Below are positions 35,596-36,493 of a stretch of DNA of 36,493 bases, piece after piece. Positions within the stretch are counted from its first letter, which is position 1; every line of letters begins with the position of its first letter. The translations under genes were made by a program, and so were the position numbers. The notes beneath the pieces are model-generated. The model ran no database searches, had not been told where the DNA came from, and worked only from the letters and a program-made list of their open reading frames with translations. The stretch comes from a virus, in the IMG/VR virus record IMGVR_UViG_3300005096_000006, positions 1-36,493 of that record, one strand, 5' to 3'.

Positions 35596-36010
35596 ATTAC
35601 TGCTATATTATTATAATTATTAAAAATATACTGTCTGTCTGATATACTGTTAGACTGTCTGACAGTTATACTGTTATACTTGCAAGCCAAACTTAACAAC
35701 GCCTCAGCATAACGTTTTAATACTAAACCGCAATGCGTCAAGGTAATTTTTAATAGCGAGGCTATTTGAGGCCTTAAACGGGCTATTTTTAAGTTTTTAT
35801 GACTAAATTTAACTAATAATTTTACTAAATCGCATGCCTGCAAAGTTATTGCAAAAAACGCTTGTTTTTGGGGTATACAATCATATAGGGTAGGAAGAGA
35901 AATCCTCACCACGGGGCTATTTGATAGCTTAAACGGGAAATTATGGGGGTATCTTTGAGTGGTTTTTAAGGCAGGTTTTAAGCTCGTGGTTGAATTTTTT
36001 TTGAAAACCT
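35596..36010. repeat. repeat-rich spacer between the terminase genes (pac/cos candidate)
   Basis: A 415-base region without a convincing gene. TATACTGT occurs three times at 35627, 35643 and 35667 (spacing 16 and 24 bases, both multiples of eight), with a perfect 13-base palindrome ACTGTCTGACAGT at 35654-35666. Two 23-base direct repeats, both GGCTATTTGA-NNN-CTTAAACGGG, lie at 35760-35782 and 35915-35937 (20 of 23 identical). GGCTATTT also recurs at 35781. Iterons plus direct repeats next to a terminase gene suggest a DNA packaging or binding site. The 142-codon open frame here has atypical composition and is not called. Confidence 0.6.
35610..35637 (-). promoter_or_regulatory. weak candidate promoter for the terminase gene
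   Basis: - strand TATAAT (35610-35615) with a four-of-six -35 CAGACA (35632-35637) and a 16-base spacer. The start would lie about 8-10 bases before the terminase ATG. The element overlaps the first TATACTGT repeat, so a protein binding the iterons could control it. Confidence is low because AT-rich DNA gives chance matches. Confidence 0.35.
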
Positions 36011-36268
36011 TCACTTTTCCCCCTCTTTATCTTCTCCGGCAAGCACTACTTCAACACTGAGGTCTTTTGTAATCTCTGTAGGCTTGCCTCTTTCAAGCGA
36101 GAGTATGTGATGTAAATCCCTCATTGCTCTTACTTTTCCTGTTAATCCTGCTCTGAGTATATCTTCAGGACTAATATTTCTCTCTATCTCTGATAGTCTT
36201 TTTGCTATTCTTGACTCTATATCTTGTAATAAAGATTCTAAATCTTCTTGTAATTCTTGATTGCTCAT
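36011..36268 (-). CDS. terminase small subunit candidate
   Basis: 85 residues. A coiled-coil-like start (QELQEDLESLLQDIESRIAKRLSEIERNI) is followed by SPEDILRAGLTGKVRAMRDLHHILSLERGKPTEI and an acidic tail. The segment K-x-x-x-A-M-R-D-L-H-x-I-L-S-L-x-R-G-K-P-T-E-I resembles the end of many small terminases, in which a helix with a conserved G-x-P-T-E-I follows the oligomerisation region. No clear helix-turn-helix is seen. Position, one repeat spacer before the large subunit, supports the call. The start has only a weak AAGAG upstream. Confidence 0.55.
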   Translation of the reverse strand: MSNQELQEDLESLLQDIESRIAKRLSEIERNISPEDILRAGLTGKVRAMRDLHHILSLERGKPTEITKDLSVEVVLAGEDKEGEK

Positions 36269-36493
36269 ACTCTTTTATACTTTATCTCTTAATATTCTGT
36301 CTATACCCTTTTGTCCTATTTTGTCTTTTCTTACTAACTTTATAGCAATAAAATAAATAGTTATACAGAGAGCTTGTTAATATTATCTTTGCAGAAAGTA
36401 TATCTATTATATATTTTTTATACTTTAGTTTTTATAGCTTTTACTGTCTTACTGTTATTTTATTTTATAGACAGTTAGTCTGATAGTTTTATT
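36269..36493. other. AT-rich end region without a gene
   Basis: No coding frame is visible. TTTTATACTTTA-like sequences occur at about 36274-36285 and 36414-36426, and AAAGTATA (36395-36402) is complementary to TATACTTT (36419-36426). TTACTGTCTTACTGTTAT (36441-36458) and ACAGTTAGTCTGATAG (36471-36486) recall the iteron motif of the terminase spacer. On the - strand a weak TTAACA with TTTATT 17 bases downstream could be the late promoter. The window ends here, so the region may continue. Confidence 0.4.

Noticed and set aside
35586-36014. 142-codon GTG frame between the terminase genes
   Set aside because: It starts at GTG inside the small terminase stop and runs into the large terminase start, has atypical composition, and covers the repeat-rich, palindromic DNA. 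A noncoding role explains the data better, though codon conservation in relatives could overturn this.
1-36493. Terminal repeat or circular overlap of the window ends
   Set aside because: The first bases (AAGGAGGCACAAAATG) and the last (TCTGATAGTTTTATT) do not match by eye, so no terminal redundancy can be claimed.
1-36493. tRNA or integrase gene
   Set aside because: No cloverleaf arms and no recombinase catalytic pattern were recognised. The excisionase-like HTH gene alone does not show that an integrase is present.

Overview
The window looks like most of the genome of a short-tailed (podovirus-like) temperate bacteriophage, or a prophage or viral contig. The signs are a complete packaging and head set (small terminase candidate, large terminase, P22-like portal, scaffold, N4-gp56-type capsid protein), a beta-rich nozzle-type tail protein, very large internal or ejection proteins, and an early region with a divergent repressor switch and a RecT-type recombination module. 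No integrase, endolysin, DNA polymerase or replicative helicase was recognised, so these are either absent, outside the window or too divergent to see. Host is uncertain: starts carry strong AAGGAGG-type ribosome binding sites, promoters are sigma70-like, and proteins are rich in Lys, Glu and Ile with many AGA/AGG/ATA codons. That fits a low-to-moderate GC, possibly thermophilic or anaerobic bacterium (inference). A C-terminal barrel-like strand in one membrane protein hints at a diderm host.

Layout. (1) 1-513, + strand: end of an operon of small genes, closed by an intrinsic terminator. (2) 514-2598, - strand: an excisionase/MerR-like HTH gene, an unknown gene, a DnaD/O-like replication initiator with iteron-like DNA inside it, a small Cys protein, and an XRE repressor. 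A leader with two interlocked inverted repeats and a terminator stem lies between the repressor and the replication genes. (3) 2712-13344, + strand: about thirty tightly packed early genes: two YopX proteins, a second XRE regulator, a PD-(D/E)XK exonuclease, a PC4-like protein, a RecT-like annealing protein, a RusA-like resolvase, a DUF5131 (Gp37/Gp68) protein and many small conserved phage proteins. (4) 13315-36268, - strand: the late region, transcribed right to left: small terminase, large terminase, portal, scaffold, capsid, three glyco/methyl-transfer genes, connector, tail fibre, nozzle, GNAT acetyltransferase, ejection proteins (one of 1559 residues), fibres and adhesins, then small membrane proteins that may act in lysis. 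(5) 36269-36493: AT-rich DNA without a gene.

How it works together (inference): a lambda-like switch sits at 2375-2740, where a leaderless repressor transcript faces an early + strand operon. Lytic growth would use the replication cassette on the left and the RecT/exonuclease/resolvase set on the right to make concatemers. The terminase would cut these, perhaps at repeat-rich DNA between the two terminase genes. The most novel elements are the interlocked attenuator-like leader at 2265-2368, the possible origin inside the initiator gene at 1578-1697, the methyltransferase-glycosyltransferase fusion with two sugar-transferase-like paralogues between capsid and connector genes, and the repeat-rich spacer between the terminase genes.
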